Source: Phytophthora colocasiae
Lineage: Eukaryota > Oomycota > Peronosporomycetes > Peronosporales > Peronosporaceae
Direction: 5' to 3'
NCBI GenBank assembly: GCA_018806915.1
Contig: JAGKQI010000022.1
Location: forward strand, 186,001-250,000
DNA: 64,000 bases
The position numbers were made by a program, and so were the translations under genes. Below are positions 10,590 through 22,085 of the stretch, one piece after another (the first letter of the stretch is position 1; each line of letters begins with the position of its first letter). Below the pieces are notes generated by a model, which ran no database searches, had not been told where the DNA came from, and saw nothing but the letters and a program-made list of their open reading frames with translations.

Positions 10590-11780
10590 GTGAGCATCCG
10601 GAGGATGCTTCGTTTCAGATCAATCGATAGGAGTTTCAAGTGTATAGTTAGGATCAGAACCAGGACGTCAGCAACGGACAGAACGCCGAGAGTCTACAGG
10701 AGGCTCACTTTCCAGTTTTCTGTCTGCCGATAACAAGCCCAAGAGTCTCAATCACCGTCGTTTCCAAACGCGTGCCTACTCTAACCGCGGGAGACCTTGC
10801 GGTCGGGGGCCCTACGCACGTGCCGTCACTCCGAAAACTTCACTTATGTGCGCGTAACGAAGGTTCATGGGACATCGGCTACTGTAAAGACGCACTGGAC
10901 CAGACAGCTCCGAGGAGAGCCCAGAGTTTGATGTCAAGGTCTCCTCCCTACGCCATCGTATCGTTGGTGACGATGAAACCGAGCACTGGCCGGGGAACCT
11001 ACGTAGGCCACCCGACCAGACGAGCGGAGAAAGTAGTGATCAGTGGGCTTACGGATTGGTTACCGGGTACAGCATGAACGCTAAATTAGCCCAACTACAT
11101 GTACAATGCGGTACCTCATCTCTCCGGGTTGGTCTAACGACCCCTCCAACAATAATCGCTGTTGACCGGCTCCAGCTACGCTCTACAAACCGGCGCTTCC
11201 CTCAATGTGATGACCTTAAACGCGCTTGAACTACTGGATCGCCAGAACGAGGTCATTGTGGCATGTGGAAAAAGCAGGTCCGGACTCCCAGTAAGCGTGA
11301 CGTCGACGATGTTAAGCGTGCCGTTCAACCCTGAGGAAATTCACCAAACCCGACACACTGGAAATTGTATCAGTCCGCCGGCAACACATTGTCGAGCTCG
11401 ACGGACGTAGTGGTAACCCAACTGATGTTTTTACAGATACGCAGGCCACCTCGGATGCCAGAGCAGTTAGGATCTTCACGCGACATGACTAACAATGTTA
11501 ACCTCGCTTTTAGTGATTCAGATGACAGAAGGTAAAACAGAGGACCAAGTTTTACAGCGAGAAGACATCAACAGTGTCCCGCCTCCAGAACCGATCGCTT
11601 CACAAGCGGTTCGCCCAAATCCACCAGAAGAACGATACGACCTTATCCTGGACCAGGTCGACATCCTGTGCTGCAGACAACCGGTGAAGCTCAAGCCTCA
11701 GCGTTTCGCCCCTCGGCTATGGAGAAGTTCGTTCACGACGCAGTTGTTCACCCTTCACTACTCGGTAAGAACCCGCAATT
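10590..11780 (+). mobile_element. Truncated second retroelement copy in unit 1
   Basis: It starts at the same GTGAGCATCC as 6751 and follows the element head-to-tail. It covers the leader and about the first 340 codons of gag (from about 10772), then stops at ...KNPQF and joins the unknown gene tail. This is truncation by rearrangement, not a natural terminus. Confidence 0.8.
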
Positions 11781-11786
11781 TGAATT

Positions 11787-12212
11787 TAGATGAATATTCC
11801 AACAAGTACGAGGTAGCGACGCAGAGTGATTGTCTTCAAGGTCAACATCTGCCATTTATGGCGGCCAGGTTGAAGTGCGAGTTGAAGGACAATCACTCCT
11901 GCATCTGGCAGCACCAGATCTTCTCAGTTGCCATTTTGCCTTCAACCCCGCAGTTTCCCTTGCATCCAGCTATGCCAGTTATCTCAAAGACCGAGCTGCT
12001 CCATTGCCAAAGCCTGGCCCGGAGTCGCTACGCCTCTGGAGGTGGCACAACCTGAACTCGCCCTCTTAGACGCGACGCAGTTTTGCACCACGCTGGTGCT
12101 TGCAGTCAGTCACGCGTCAGCTGTTGCTACTGGCTCCAGCAGAGCCTTGTGGGGTGTTTCCAGGGCTTTCAAGACAAGTTTCCGACGGGCATCATGGCGT
12201 TTCCAGACAACT
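11787..12212 (+). pseudogene. Unrecognised gene tail, array copy 2
   Basis: Near-identical to 5558-5990, with single-base differences (extra bases in TTTGCACC and GTTGCTAC) that shift the frame. The left end is fused to truncated retroelement gag sequence, so it has no start or promoter of its own. Confidence 0.5.
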
Positions 12213-12311
12213 GAACACGTCACAAGAGATGGTAAAGCACTAGTCGTGGGCTCAATCAAATTTAATGGATCTGCATACCCTAAAAATTGAACGTGCAAGT
12301 CGATTTAGGTC

Positions 12312-12967
12312 CTAAAACGACTTCCCGACCAGTGCTCTGCGCATGGCACTAACAAGCTCTGGCACCACAGTCGATTCGGCCAATGTGGACAAGTCGTTGA
12401 GCGAGTCTTCTTTCCCTTGAGCGATTTTACGCAGAATACGTCGCATGATTTTTCCCACTGCGAGTTTTGGAGCAGGTTTGGGGCCACAACGAAGAGGTCT
12501 GGAGTCGCAAAGGCCCCGATCTTGGAACGGATCAGCATCGTGAGCTCCTTTTCCACTTGAGAAGTGGCCTCCACACTGTCCATAAGCGTCACGTAGCAGC
12601 AGATGCCTTCACCTTTGATACGATTGGGAATACCAACCACTGCAGCTTCAGCCACTGCGTCGTGACCAATAAGTGTGCTTTCCAGCTCTGTAGTGCTGAT
12701 TCGGTGGCCAGAAGGACACAACACATCATCGATACGGCCTGTGATGAAGTAGTAGCCATCCTTGTCGCGACGACAGCCATCTCCTGTGAAGTACAGACCC
12801 CTTTGGGAAGCTGTGAACACCTGCAAGTAGCGGTTATGGTCGCCATATACCGTTCGAGCCATGCCAGGCCACGGCGACCGGATACACAATTGGCCCTCAA
12901 CGTCGTTCCCTTTGATTTCTGTGCCGTTCTCGTCGGTCAGGACGAAATCAACACCAAAGAAAGGCTT
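12312..12967 (-). pseudogene. Acetyl-CoA synthetase 3' fragment, array copy 2
   Basis: The same fragment as at 6089-6747, with the identical break point (GGCTT then ATGGTGAGC). A long stretch is in one frame (12305-12889) until frame changes near the C-terminus. It lacks the N-terminal two thirds, including the ATP-binding TSGSTGTPKG motif, so it cannot be an active enzyme. Confidence 0.85.
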
Positions 12968-13152
12968 ATGGTGAGCATCCGGAGGATGCTTCGTTTCAGA
13001 TCAATCGATAGGAGTTTCAAGTGTATAGTTAGGATCAGAACCCAGGACGTCAGCAACGGACAGAACGCCGAGAGTCTACAGGAGGCTCACTTTCCAGTTT
13101 TCTGTCTGCCGATAACAAGCCCAGAGTCTCAATCACCGTCGTTTCCAAACGC

Positions 13153-14976
13153 ATGCCTACTCTAACCGCGGAGACATTGCCTTCGTGGGCCCTACGCACG
13201 TGCCTTCACTCGAAAACTTCACTTATGTGCACGTAACGAAGGTTCATGGGACATCGGCTACTGTAAGACGCACTGGACCAGACAGCTCCGAGGAGAGCCC
13301 AGAGTTTGATGTCAAGGTCTCCTCCCCTACGCCATCGTATCGTTGGTGACGATGAAACCGAGCACTGGTCGAGGAACCTACGTAGGCCACCCAACCAGAC
13401 GAGCGGAGAAAGTAGTGATCAGTGGAGCTTACGGATTGGTTACCGGGTACAGCATGAACGCTAAATTAAGCCCAACTACATGTACAATGCGGTACCTCAT
13501 CTCTCCGGGTTGGTCTAACGACCCTCCAACAATAATCGCGCTGTTGACCGGCTCAACTACGCTCTACAAACCGGCGCTTCCCTCAATGTGATGACCTTAA
13601 ACGCGCTTGAACTACTGGATCGCCAGAACGAGGTCATTGTGGCATGTGGAAAAAGCAGGTCCGGACTCCCAGTAAGCGTGACGTCGACGATGTTAAGCGT
13701 GCCCGTTCAACCCTGAAATTCACCAAACCCGACACACTGGAAATTGTATCAGTCCGCCGGCAGCACATTGTCGAGCTCGACGGACGTAGTGGTAACCCAA
13801 CTGATGTTTTTACAGATACGCAGGCCACCTCGGATGCCAGAGCAGTTAGGATCTTCACCCGACATGACTAACAATGTTAACCTCGCTTTTAGTGATTCAG
13901 ATGACGAAGGTAAAACAGAGGACCAAGTTTTACAGCGAGAAGACATCAACAGTGTCCGCCTCCAGAACCGATCGCTTCACAAGCGGTTCCGCCCAAATCC
14001 ACCAGAAGAACGATACGACCTTATCCTGGACCAGGTCGACATCCCTGTGCTGCAGACAACCGGTGAAGCTCAAGCCTCAGCGTTTCGCCCCTCGGCTATG
14101 GAGAAGTTCGTTCACGACGCAGTTGTTCACCCTTCACTACTCGGTAAGAACCCGCAATTTGTTATTGAATCTGCGCAACAAGGACCCCGGACCAGGTTTT
14201 TAGCGACCCCCCCCCCAGTGCTACGACTCGCGTACGATCTCAGCTTTGGCATCAGAGGTTTGTCAGTGATGCATTTCCGGCGTTTCATTCAAGAACTTGA
14301 GCCGCACTCGTCAATGACGGGCATCAACATGACGAACTTCGGACGGTCGAATGCACTTCAGCCGGCTTCCCCACCTTCCTGCCTCCGAGATATTGCCGAC
14401 GCTTTCGAGACGCTGCTCTTCTTTGCCCAAGGATTCTACAACAACACTGTCTATTGTTTTATCAAGACTGGTGCGGAGTTCATATCAAGGATGTCAGTGC
14501 TCTCAAATCCCGACATGGCCACGTGCAACATGCTGGTCCACTGGGTCAACTCTAAACTCGGGAAGTTCCGCAGTGAGATCATTGCGTCAAATCTCCAGGC
14601 AGCAGTGCAAGTTGGACTCGAGTTCACCAGAAAGGATGACCATCTGATGGAACTTTACGAAGCCCTTCACCAAAAGCAGATAACAGCTCAGGTATTACCG
14701 AAACAACAACGAGGACCAACGGCGAGCAGACCAAACCCCGTACGCACAGCAAAACGACCCACTGTCCCTCGCGAGCTGCTCGACATGTTGCCTAAACAAG
14801 GCGACAAGACACTGTGTATGCGCTACTTGTCGAAGAAAAGGTGCACGGGACCAACTCAGGGTCAATGCTTCGACCCTAAACGGGCGCATTTCAAGCCCCT
14901 CGCACTACCTGTCGACGCTAAGGCCTACATCGACAACAATTTCAGCGTACTAGCGTCAGAGTTTGCCGATCTGTGA
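13153..14976 (+). CDS. Gag-like protein of the array retroelement, copy 2
   Basis: Starts MPTLTAGD at 13153. Early indels break the frame, but 13744-14976 is open for 410 codons and gives the reference reading: an acidic stretch NLAFSDSDDEGKTEDQ, a helical central region with WVNSKLGKFRSEIIASNLQA, and a C-terminal CCCH zinc-binding motif (CMRYLSKKRC, then C and H) followed by KPLALPVDAKAYI. Such a protein would package element RNA. The assignment as gag rests on position before RT and the zinc motif. Confidence 0.6.
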
Positions 14977-15107
14977 CGCCAAACCGCTGCTCCAGATCAG
15001 TATGTCACCGACAGATCAATCAGCCATCGCTACATGTCGGTTGTGGGCAGTATCGGTTCTCAACAGCGGGAGTACATGCTTCCGAAGCAGACCGCTACAA
15101 CGTGAGA

Positions 15108-15347
15108 GTACAGGCTCTTACGTCTCAGACTTCAGGAGTACAGGCTCTTGAAGAATTCAACTCAGACTTCAGGAGTACATGCTCTTGAAAATTCAGCTCC
15201 AGACTTCATGAGTACAGGCTCTTGAAAATACAACTCTGACTTCAGGAGCACAGGCTCTTGAAAATTCAACTCAGATTTCAGGAGTACAGGCTCTTGAAAA
15301 TACAACTCAGATCCCAGGAGTACAGGCTTTTGGAAATACAATTCAGA
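15108..15347 (+). repeat. 36-bp minisatellite, copy 2
   Basis: Same 36-bp units as 8886-9126, with the shared TGA-bearing unit near 15206 and extra one-base changes (GAAGAATTC, CAGCTCCAG) that break the frame. Confidence 0.85.
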
Positions 15348-16807
15348 CTGTCCAGCCAGCAATATCAGAAGATGCGTTATTCCTCCAGCGAGGGAAGGAT
15401 GCACTTGACCAGTTTTAATCGGACTCAGACGGCCATAAGGCAAGCCTCAGTAGCAGAGCGAGACGAGGCCTTTCGCCAATTCGCCGAACGCTACGGCGTG
15501 CGGTTACCGAACACAAACGCTGTGCAACATGGAGAACTTGACAAACAGCGTATCAGTGCAGTATCCAGAGTAGCACGACGCTCTGGTTTAGACCTGGCTC
15601 AGTTTGTGAGAGTTTATCAGCATCAGACACGAACCGACCCCAGGCCGGAACAAGGATTTATTCCGAACTGACCGTCTCCACCAGACCGGAGCTCCATCAG
15701 CTCACCACCCAGTGGAGACTTAATCGTTCGGCATGGTGTCATACCCGCGTGGAAACCAAACAGACCAGCCAGGCAGCGCTCGCGGCCGTTTAACCATAAA
15801 ATTTCAGCCGCCCATTGCCAGCAAGTACGAGATCACATCTTCAAAGGCCAACAAGAAGGACGCTATCTCGTCGTGGAAGCAGATCTACTGAATCAGTGGC
15901 CTGAAATCTACATCAGCCCGGTCGGAGTCACAGAAAAAGCACAATCACTGGCAGCGATCCGGGTCATCAATGACTACTCATACCCACCCGATGCCTCTGT
16001 CAAAGACTTTATTGATCGAAGTACATTTCGGAGATTTCACCACAACCCCCTCGCGACATTGCGCGTCGGATTTTCAGAGCTGCGAACCCGATTTCCCGAT
16101 CATGTGATTTTGATAATGCTTGGCGATGTTTCGGGTGCATTTCGACACATTCCTGTAGCAGCAGACCACGTTCACATGTTCGGTTTTCAGTTTGACGGGT
16201 ACATCGTGATCGACTTAGCCTGCGGATTTGGCTGGTGTGGATCTCCAGCGTTTTACGCGGTAGCAGGAACACTGATAAATTACTTGTACCAGCAGCAACG
16301 GCCACAGCGATCTCTGTCACCGCTCGATTCGACCTGCTTCGTGGGGAATTATTGGTGCGACGACCACACGTGCCTCGAAATCGACACAGGAACCCGGTGT
16401 GCGGAAGCAAACTGGGCACTGCGGAGAGGCAATAGCAGGGAACAGCTCTACCCGTGGGTTTCCAGAAGAAAATCAACGCCATGCGCACTGCTACTGAGAT
16501 GAAAGCACTGGACGAACGGCAAGAACAGCGACTACAGCCCGCACAGTTCAAAGGGCGAAAGACGGACGGACTATTGTGCTTCCTTTCCAGTTTGCAACGG
16601 AGATTCGAGCTACAATGACCTCCAAACTGAACAAACAGCGCACGACCACGGCTGCTACTGGATCTCGTGATCATGTGATGAAAAGTCTGCGTCCGACGGC
16701 ACAAGCGATTCGTCAAACGGATGAGAATGGAGGCGGAATTGTGTCTGGATATTCATTTGTCGCCATCCGAGACGCGCCAATTGTATTTGAACGTCCACGA
16801 GGACCTG
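15348..16807 (+). pseudogene. Reverse-transcriptase region, copy 2
   Basis: RT segment with ISPVGVTEKAQSL, LGDVSGAFRHIPVAADHVHM, DLACGFGWCGSPAFYAVAG and the box YWCDDHTCLEID (about 16345-16380), a W-C-D-D form instead of Y-x-D-D. Downstream come KINAMRTATEMKALDER and a conserved tail RDAPIVFERPRGPGEH that reads across 16808 to a stop at about 16848. Frame changes occur near 15670, 15830 and 16430. No RNase H or recombinase domain was recognised. Confidence 0.6.
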
Positions 16808-17997
16808 GTGAGCATCCGGAGGATGCTTCGTTTCAGATCAATCGATAGGAGTTTCAAGTGTATAGTTAGGATCAGAACCCAGGACGTCAGCAACGGACAG
16901 AACGCCGAGAGTCTACAGGAGGCTCACTTTCCAGTTTTCTGTCTGCCGATAACAAGCCCAAGAGTCTCAATCACCGTCGTTTCCAAACTTGCCATGCCTA
17001 CTCTAACCGCGGGAGACATTGCCTTCGTGGGCCCTACGCACGTGCCTTCACTCGAAAACTTCACTTATGTGCGCGTAACGAAGGTTCATGGGCCATCGGC
17101 TACTGTAAGACGCACTGGACCAGACAGCTCCGAGGAGAGCCCAGAGTTTGATGTCAAGGTCTCCTCCCTACGCCATCGTCATCGTTGGTGACGATGAAAC
17201 CGAGCACTGGCCGGGAACCTACGTAGGCCACCCGACCAGACGAGCGGAGAAAGTAGTGATCAGTGGGCTTACGGATTGGTTACCGGGTACAGCATGAACG
17301 CTAAATTAGCCCAACTACATGTACAATGCGGTACCTCATCTCTCCGGGTTGGTCTAACGACCCCTCCAACAATAATCGCTGTTGACCGGCTCAACTACGC
17401 TCTACAAACCGGCGCTTCCCTCAATGTGATGACCTTAAACGCGCTTGAACTACTGGATCGCCAGAACGAGGTCATTGTGGCATGTGGAAAAAGCAGGTCC
17501 GGACTCCCAGTAAGCGTGACGTCGACGATGTTAAGCGTGCCGTTCAACCCTGAGGAAATTCACCAAACCGACACACTGGAAATTGTATCAGTCCGCCGGC
17601 AACACATTGTCGAGCTCGACGGACGTAGTGGTAACCCAACTGATGTTTTTACAGATACGCAGGCCACCTCGGATGCAGAGCAGTTAGGATCTTCACGCGA
17701 CATGACTAACAATGTTAACCTCGCTTTTAGTGATTCAGATGACGAAGGTAAAACAGAGGACCAAGTTTTACAGCGAGAAGACATCAACAGTGTCCGCCTC
17801 CAGAACCGATCGCTTCACAAGCGGTTCCGCCCAAATCCACCAGAAGAACGATACGACCTTATCCTGGACCAGGTCGACATCCCTGTGCTGCAGACAACCG
17901 GTGAAGCTCAAGCCTCAGCGTTTCGCCCCTCGGCTATGGAGAAGTTCGTTCACGACGCAGTTGTTCACCCTTCACTACTCGGTAAGAACCCGCAATT
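16808..17997 (+). mobile_element. Truncated second retroelement copy in unit 2
   Basis: The counterpart of 10590-11780. Its gag frame is in good order (for example 17276-18010 is open and runs through the junction into the gene tail, ending three codons later). The truncation point is identical to that of unit 1. Confidence 0.8.
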
Positions 17998-18003
17998 TGA
18001 ATT

Positions 18004-18429
18004 TAGATGAATATTCCAACAAGTACGAGGTAGCGACGCAGAGTGATTGTCTTCAAGGTCAACATCTGCCATTTATGGCGGCCAGGTTGAAGTGCGAGTT
18101 GAAGGACAATCACTCCTGCATCTGGCAGCACCAGATCTTCTCAGTTGCCATTTTGCCTTCAACCCCGCAGTTTCCCCTTGCATCCAGCTATGCCAGTTAT
18201 CTCAAAGACCGAGCTGCTCATTGCCAAAGCCTGGCCCGGAGTCGCTACGCCTCTGGAGGTGGCACAACCTGAACTCGCCCTCTTAGACGCGACGCAGTTT
18301 GCACCACGCTGGTGCTTGCAGTCAGTCACGCGTCAGCTGTGCTACTGGCTCCAGCAGAGCCTTGTGGGGTGTTTCCAGGGCTTTCAAGACAAGTTTCCGA
18401 CGGGCATCATGGCGTTTCCAGACAACTGA
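18004..18429 (+). pseudogene. Unrecognised gene tail, array copy 3
   Basis: A near-identical third copy, ending GIMAFPDN and TGA at 18427-18429. As in copy 2, the left end joins retroelement gag sequence at about 17998. Comparing the three copies would give the correct reading frame of this unknown gene. Confidence 0.5.
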
Positions 18430-18525
18430 ACACGTCACAAGAGATGGTAAAGCACTAGTCGTGGGCTCAATCAAATTTAATGGATCTGCATACCTAAAAA
18501 TTGAACGTGCAAGTCGATTTAGGTC

Positions 18526-20505
18526 CTAAAACGACTTCCCGACCAGTGCTCTGCGCATGGCACTAACAAGCTCTGGCACCACAGTCGATTCGGCCAATGT
18601 GGACAAGTCGTTGAGCGAGTCTTCTTTCCTTGAGCGATTTTACGCAGAATACGTCGCATGATTTTCCCACTGCGAGTTTTGGGCAGGTTTGGGGCCACAA
18701 CGAAGAGGTCTGGAGTCGCAAAGGCCCCGATCTTGGAACGGATCAGCATCGTGAGCTCCTTTTCCACTTGAGAAGTGGCCTCCACACTGTCCATAAGCGT
18801 CACGTAGCAGCAGATGCCTTCACCTTTGATACGATGGGAATACCAACCACTGCAGCTTCAGCCACTGCGTCGTGACCAATAAGTGTGCTTTCCAGCTCTG
18901 TAGTGCTGATTCGGTGGCCAGAAGGACACAACACATCATCGATACGGCCTGTGATGAAGTAGTAGCCATCCTTGTCGCGACGACAGCCATCTCCTGTGAA
19001 GTACAGACCCCTTTGGGAAGCTGTGAACACCTGCAAGTAGCGGTTATGGTCGCCACATACCGTTCGAGCCATGCCAGGCCACGGCGACCGGATACACAAT
19101 TGGCCCTCAACGTCGTTCCCTTTGATTTCTGTGCCGTTCTCGTCGGTCAGGACGAAATCAACACCAAAGAAAGGCTTGCTGCACGAGCCTGGTTTCATCG
19201 GGATAGCTCCAGGTAAACCAACGCCAATATGACCACCAGTTTCCGTCTGCCAGTATGTATCAACGATGTAGCACTGACGGTTGCCAACCACCTCGTAGTA
19301 CCATTTCCACGCCTCTGGGTTGATCGGTTCGCCGACGCTACCGAGAACCCGGAGGCTCGAGAGATCGTACTCGCGAACGATATCACTACCATGAGCCATC
19401 AGAGCTCGGATTGCTGTCGGTGCTGTGTAGAACTGAGTCACTTTGTGGCGCTGAACGAGGTCCCAGTATCGCCCGTGGTCCGGATACGTGGGAGTGCTCT
19501 CGAACAGAACAGTGGTGATACCATTCGCTAACGGGCCATACGCAACGTACGAGTGGCCTGTGATCCACCCGCAGTCGGCAACACACGCCAACACGTCGTT
19601 GTCGTGTATATCGAACGCGTATTTAGCTGTCAACAAGGCGTACAGCAAGTAACCACCAGTGGTGTGTGCAATACCCTTGGGGGTACCAGTAGATCCGGAC
19701 GTGTACAAGATGAACATGAGATCTTCAGCGTTCATGAACTCTGCGACGCAGTACGGGCGATGACGAGCTAGTTCCTTCTCCATGTCGATATCAATGTCTG
19801 GATGCATCTCGACGTCATTGTGAGTACGTTTGAACACGAACACGTTGCGAACAAAGTCGAGGTTTTGGATCGCAGTATCGACGGTCTGTTTGAGAGGCAA
19901 CGTACGTCCGCCACGTCGACCTTCGTCTGCAGTGAAGATCCACTGCGCTCGAGCGTCAATGACACGACTTCGCAGCGCCTCAGCCGATAAACCGGCAAAA
20001 ACCATGTTGTGAACGGCTCCGATTCGGGTACACGCGAGCATGACGAAGACCGTCTCGGGGATCATCGGTATGTACATGGCGACAGTGTCTCCTTTCCTCA
20101 CTCCAGCGTGTTTCATAGCGTTGGCGACGCGACAGGTCTCTGCCAATAGCTCCGCGTACGAGATCTTCCGGCCTGGTCGATCTCGTCCGCTTCCCAAATG
20201 ATGGCGGTCTTGTCCGGGTGTGTCTTGACGTGACGGTCGATACAGTTGACACTCACGTTGATGAGACCATTGAGGAACCAGGCCACATCTCCTTTGCTGA
20301 CGCTACCGGTCACGGTTTGGTCAAAGTCTCAGAACCACAGGAGATTCTCTCGAGCGAGATCTCCCCAGAATTGCTCAGGGTTCTCGAGTGAGCTCTTGTA
20401 CATGGCTTCATACTGTTCCAAACTCTTGATATGCGCCTGTTTGGCGACTGCAGCATCGATGGGGTACACCCCTGCGGCGCTGGAGGAACCCGTGCTGTCT
20501 CTCAT
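18526..20505 (-). pseudogene. ACS: Acetyl-CoA synthetase, full length but interrupted
   Basis: AMP-forming acetyl-CoA synthetase (acetate + ATP + CoA to acetyl-CoA), about 660 codons, from ATG at 20505 to stop 18526-18528. Seen motifs: YTSGSTGTPKG (ATP/AMP-binding loop), WITGHSY, YWQTETGGH, FTGDGC and [14 protein letters not shown] with the acylation-step lysine. Interruptions: an in-frame TGA at 20329-20331 (LLWF*DFDQ, one transition from CGA), a frame change around 20170-20190, a shortened G run at 18836-18838 (copies 1 and 2 differ there) and a missing C at 18628-18629, where copies 1 and 2 both read CCC. Because sibling copies keep the frame at the last two sites, some are probably assembly errors and the gene may be functional. 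It is convergent with the unknown gene ending at 18429. Confidence 0.8.
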
Positions 20506-21034
20506 GGCGCGAATTCGATTGTAACGGAGTGGCGCAGGGCCAGTTGTCCCAGCAATCGACGAAGCTATTATTCACGCCTGGACTTGAACCTAGAACTACA
20601 GATGCAACTTGTCTAGACCGCTAGCATTGAAGAGTGTTGGAGATCGAACGTTTTTAGTCTTTGATGCACAAGGAACGGTTTGTGCCACGCCATCAAAAGA
20701 CAAAGCTACATGAGAATATTCAGAGTCAACTTTAATGAGTGGGGCGATCGACGCAGTGGAGCTCCACCGATGAACTGACACGTGTTCCGAAGTGGCAATA
20801 TTGATAACGCGCACGACGATGGCTCAAGTTAATTGTCAAGGTATCATTTGATGGCGTGGTGTATGATGTACTAGCGTTCACAGGTGTCGCTCGCTCATAC
20901 TGGCACGTCTTCGTTGCTTAAAAGTGCATCCATCCACTCAGGTAAGATGGCCCAAATCTCCTCTGTCCAAGCAGAAGAAGAACGAACTACCTTTTCAATT
21001 TTGAAGAGTCTTTACCAACTGTTCCAGTTCAACC
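20506..21034. other. Intergenic region with a tRNA-like B box
   Basis: No protein gene is supported here. On the minus strand, GGTTCAAGTCC (20580-20590) matches a Pol III B box, and AGCGGTCTAGAC (about 20611-20624) resembles a D-arm, but the T stem has a mismatch and no full acceptor stem forms. It is a possible tRNA or SINE relic, not a tRNA call. Confidence 0.3.
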
Positions 21035-21791
21035 ATGGTCAGCTTCCTCGATGTCATGCGCGTGATCTCCACCATTACAGCAGTCCTCGTCGCTGTCTCA
21101 CCGGCACCGGACTACTGGAAAATCCTCAAGACCCGATCGACTGGCGTCTCCTCCATCCTCCCGGTGGTCATGATCTTTTGCAACTGCTACGTGTGGGTCC
21201 TGTACGCCTACCTCGTGGAGAATTTCCTACCGCTTTTTGCGAACTGCTGCTTCGGAATGCTCACTTCTCTCATCTTTGGAGGCGTTTACTACCGTTGGAG
21301 CAACGACCGCGTACATATCCACAAAGTCTGTGCTGTTGCCTTCGTTGCGATGGCAGTTTACACACTTTATTACATCCTCGGGACGAGTGACGTTTACAAA
21401 CCAGTCAGAAAACTCCGTGGAGAAGGTCCTGGGTGTCCTGAGCGACATCGTGAGTTTGGTGCTGTACGCTTCTCCTTTGGAGACGATAAAGAAGGTGGTC
21501 GAGACCAGAGACGCCACGACGTTGCCGATCATCATCAGCGCCATCTTCTTAACGAACACCAGCGTATGGACCATTTTCGCTATTGCCGACGACGACGTAT
21601 TCGTAATGGTGCCGAATGCGATCGGAATGTTGGTTTGTATTGCTCAGGTGGTTCTTTACGTGATGTACCCCCCACACAATGGTTGTGTCTACTCTAGCAG
21701 AGGAGATGAGATCCAAACCCCGAAAACGTGCGAAGAAGTTAATGCTCAAGCGGCTGGATATGTTGGTATGATGGACACTTGCGTAGTTTAA
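21035..21791 (+). CDS. SWEET-type sugar transporter
   Basis: Start MVSFLDVMRV at 21035, end at TAA 21789-21791, about 251 codons, the usual SWEET length with two MtN3/saliva triple-helix repeats plus a linker helix (seven membrane segments). Seen: KTRSTGVSSILPVVMIFCNC in repeat 1 and SPLETIKKVVETRDATTLP with IGMLVCIAQVVLYVMYPP in repeat 2. One T too many in TTT at 21393-21395 shifts the frame between ILGTSDV and TNQSENS; removing it joins both halves. Such proteins carry sugars down a gradient across the plasma or vacuolar membrane. No intron is visible. Confidence 0.85.
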
Positions 21792-21941
21792 TTTCAGGTA
21801 ACTACTTCTACATTCGTTACTTGCTAACATTCTCAACAAGTGATGTCAAAAAAAATACATTTGCTGATCATTTGACACTGTTACTGCGTACCCTTCTCAA
21901 GCCACCATATCCCCCACTGCGGAGATGTCTTCAACACACGA

Positions 21942-22085
21942 TCAGACTTTGGTGGTTCTGATTTCAACATAATCCAACGTTGGCGGAGACTGAAGTCCCC
22001 CAGACGATGGAGATTCAACTTGATCGCCACAAATTGCCACCTCTTTCCCATTGCGTGGGGGGTATATCACGTAAAGAACCACCTG
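21942..22085 (-). pseudogene. Inverted relic of a SWEET C-terminal end
   Basis: On the minus strand an open 48-codon stretch reads QVVLYVIYPPRNGK and ends at a stop (21942-21944). It matches the AQVVLYVMYPPHNG region of the SWEET gene 200 bp to the left but with an inverted orientation and different tail, so it is the remains of another family member. No upstream SWEET sequence follows. Confidence 0.7.

Larger units (their letters stand above)
5558..11780. repeat. Tandem array unit 1 (about 6.22 kb)
   Basis: The unit consists of an unknown gene tail (5558-6088), the 3' part of an acetyl-CoA synthetase gene (6089-6747), a complete retroelement unit (6751-10589), and the first ~1.19 kb of a second, head-to-tail retroelement copy (10590-11780). 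The same order repeats from 11781. Unit 1 carries more small indels than unit 2. Confidence 0.9.
12971..16807 (+). mobile_element. DIRS-like/RT retroelement unit, copy 2
   Basis: A near-identical 3.84-kb unit in array unit 2, better preserved than copy 1. It carries the longest intact gag stretch (13744-14976) and the clearest RT (15873-16502). A run of nine C at 14208-14216 replaces four in copy 1 at about 7988, an obvious indel-prone site. Confidence 0.65.
11781..17997. repeat. Tandem array unit 2 (about 6.22 kb)
   Basis: This is the same order as unit 1: gene tail 11781-12311, synthetase fragment 12312-12967, retroelement 12971-16807, truncated second copy 16808-17997. The unit 1/2 and 2/3 junctions are the same: the gag frame breaks after CCGCAATTTG and joins TGAATTTAGATG, with TG shared. 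Confidence 0.9.
17998..20505. repeat. Tandem array unit 3, running into the full-length synthetase locus
   Basis: The third copy repeats the gene tail and the synthetase 3' part. At 19177, where units 1 and 2 switch to retroelement, it continues into the rest of the synthetase gene. It is therefore the probable ancestral locus, with units 1 and 2 as added copies. Confidence 0.85.

Noticed and set aside
12467..13165. Plus-strand frame of 232 codons in the second array unit
   Set aside because: It lies antisense to acetyl-CoA synthetase and crosses the retroelement junction; it is an accident of the antisense strand.
20884..21390. Plus-strand frame of 168 codons over the SWEET start
   Set aside because: Out-of-frame shadow of the SWEET gene; the SWEET reading has membrane segments and family motifs.
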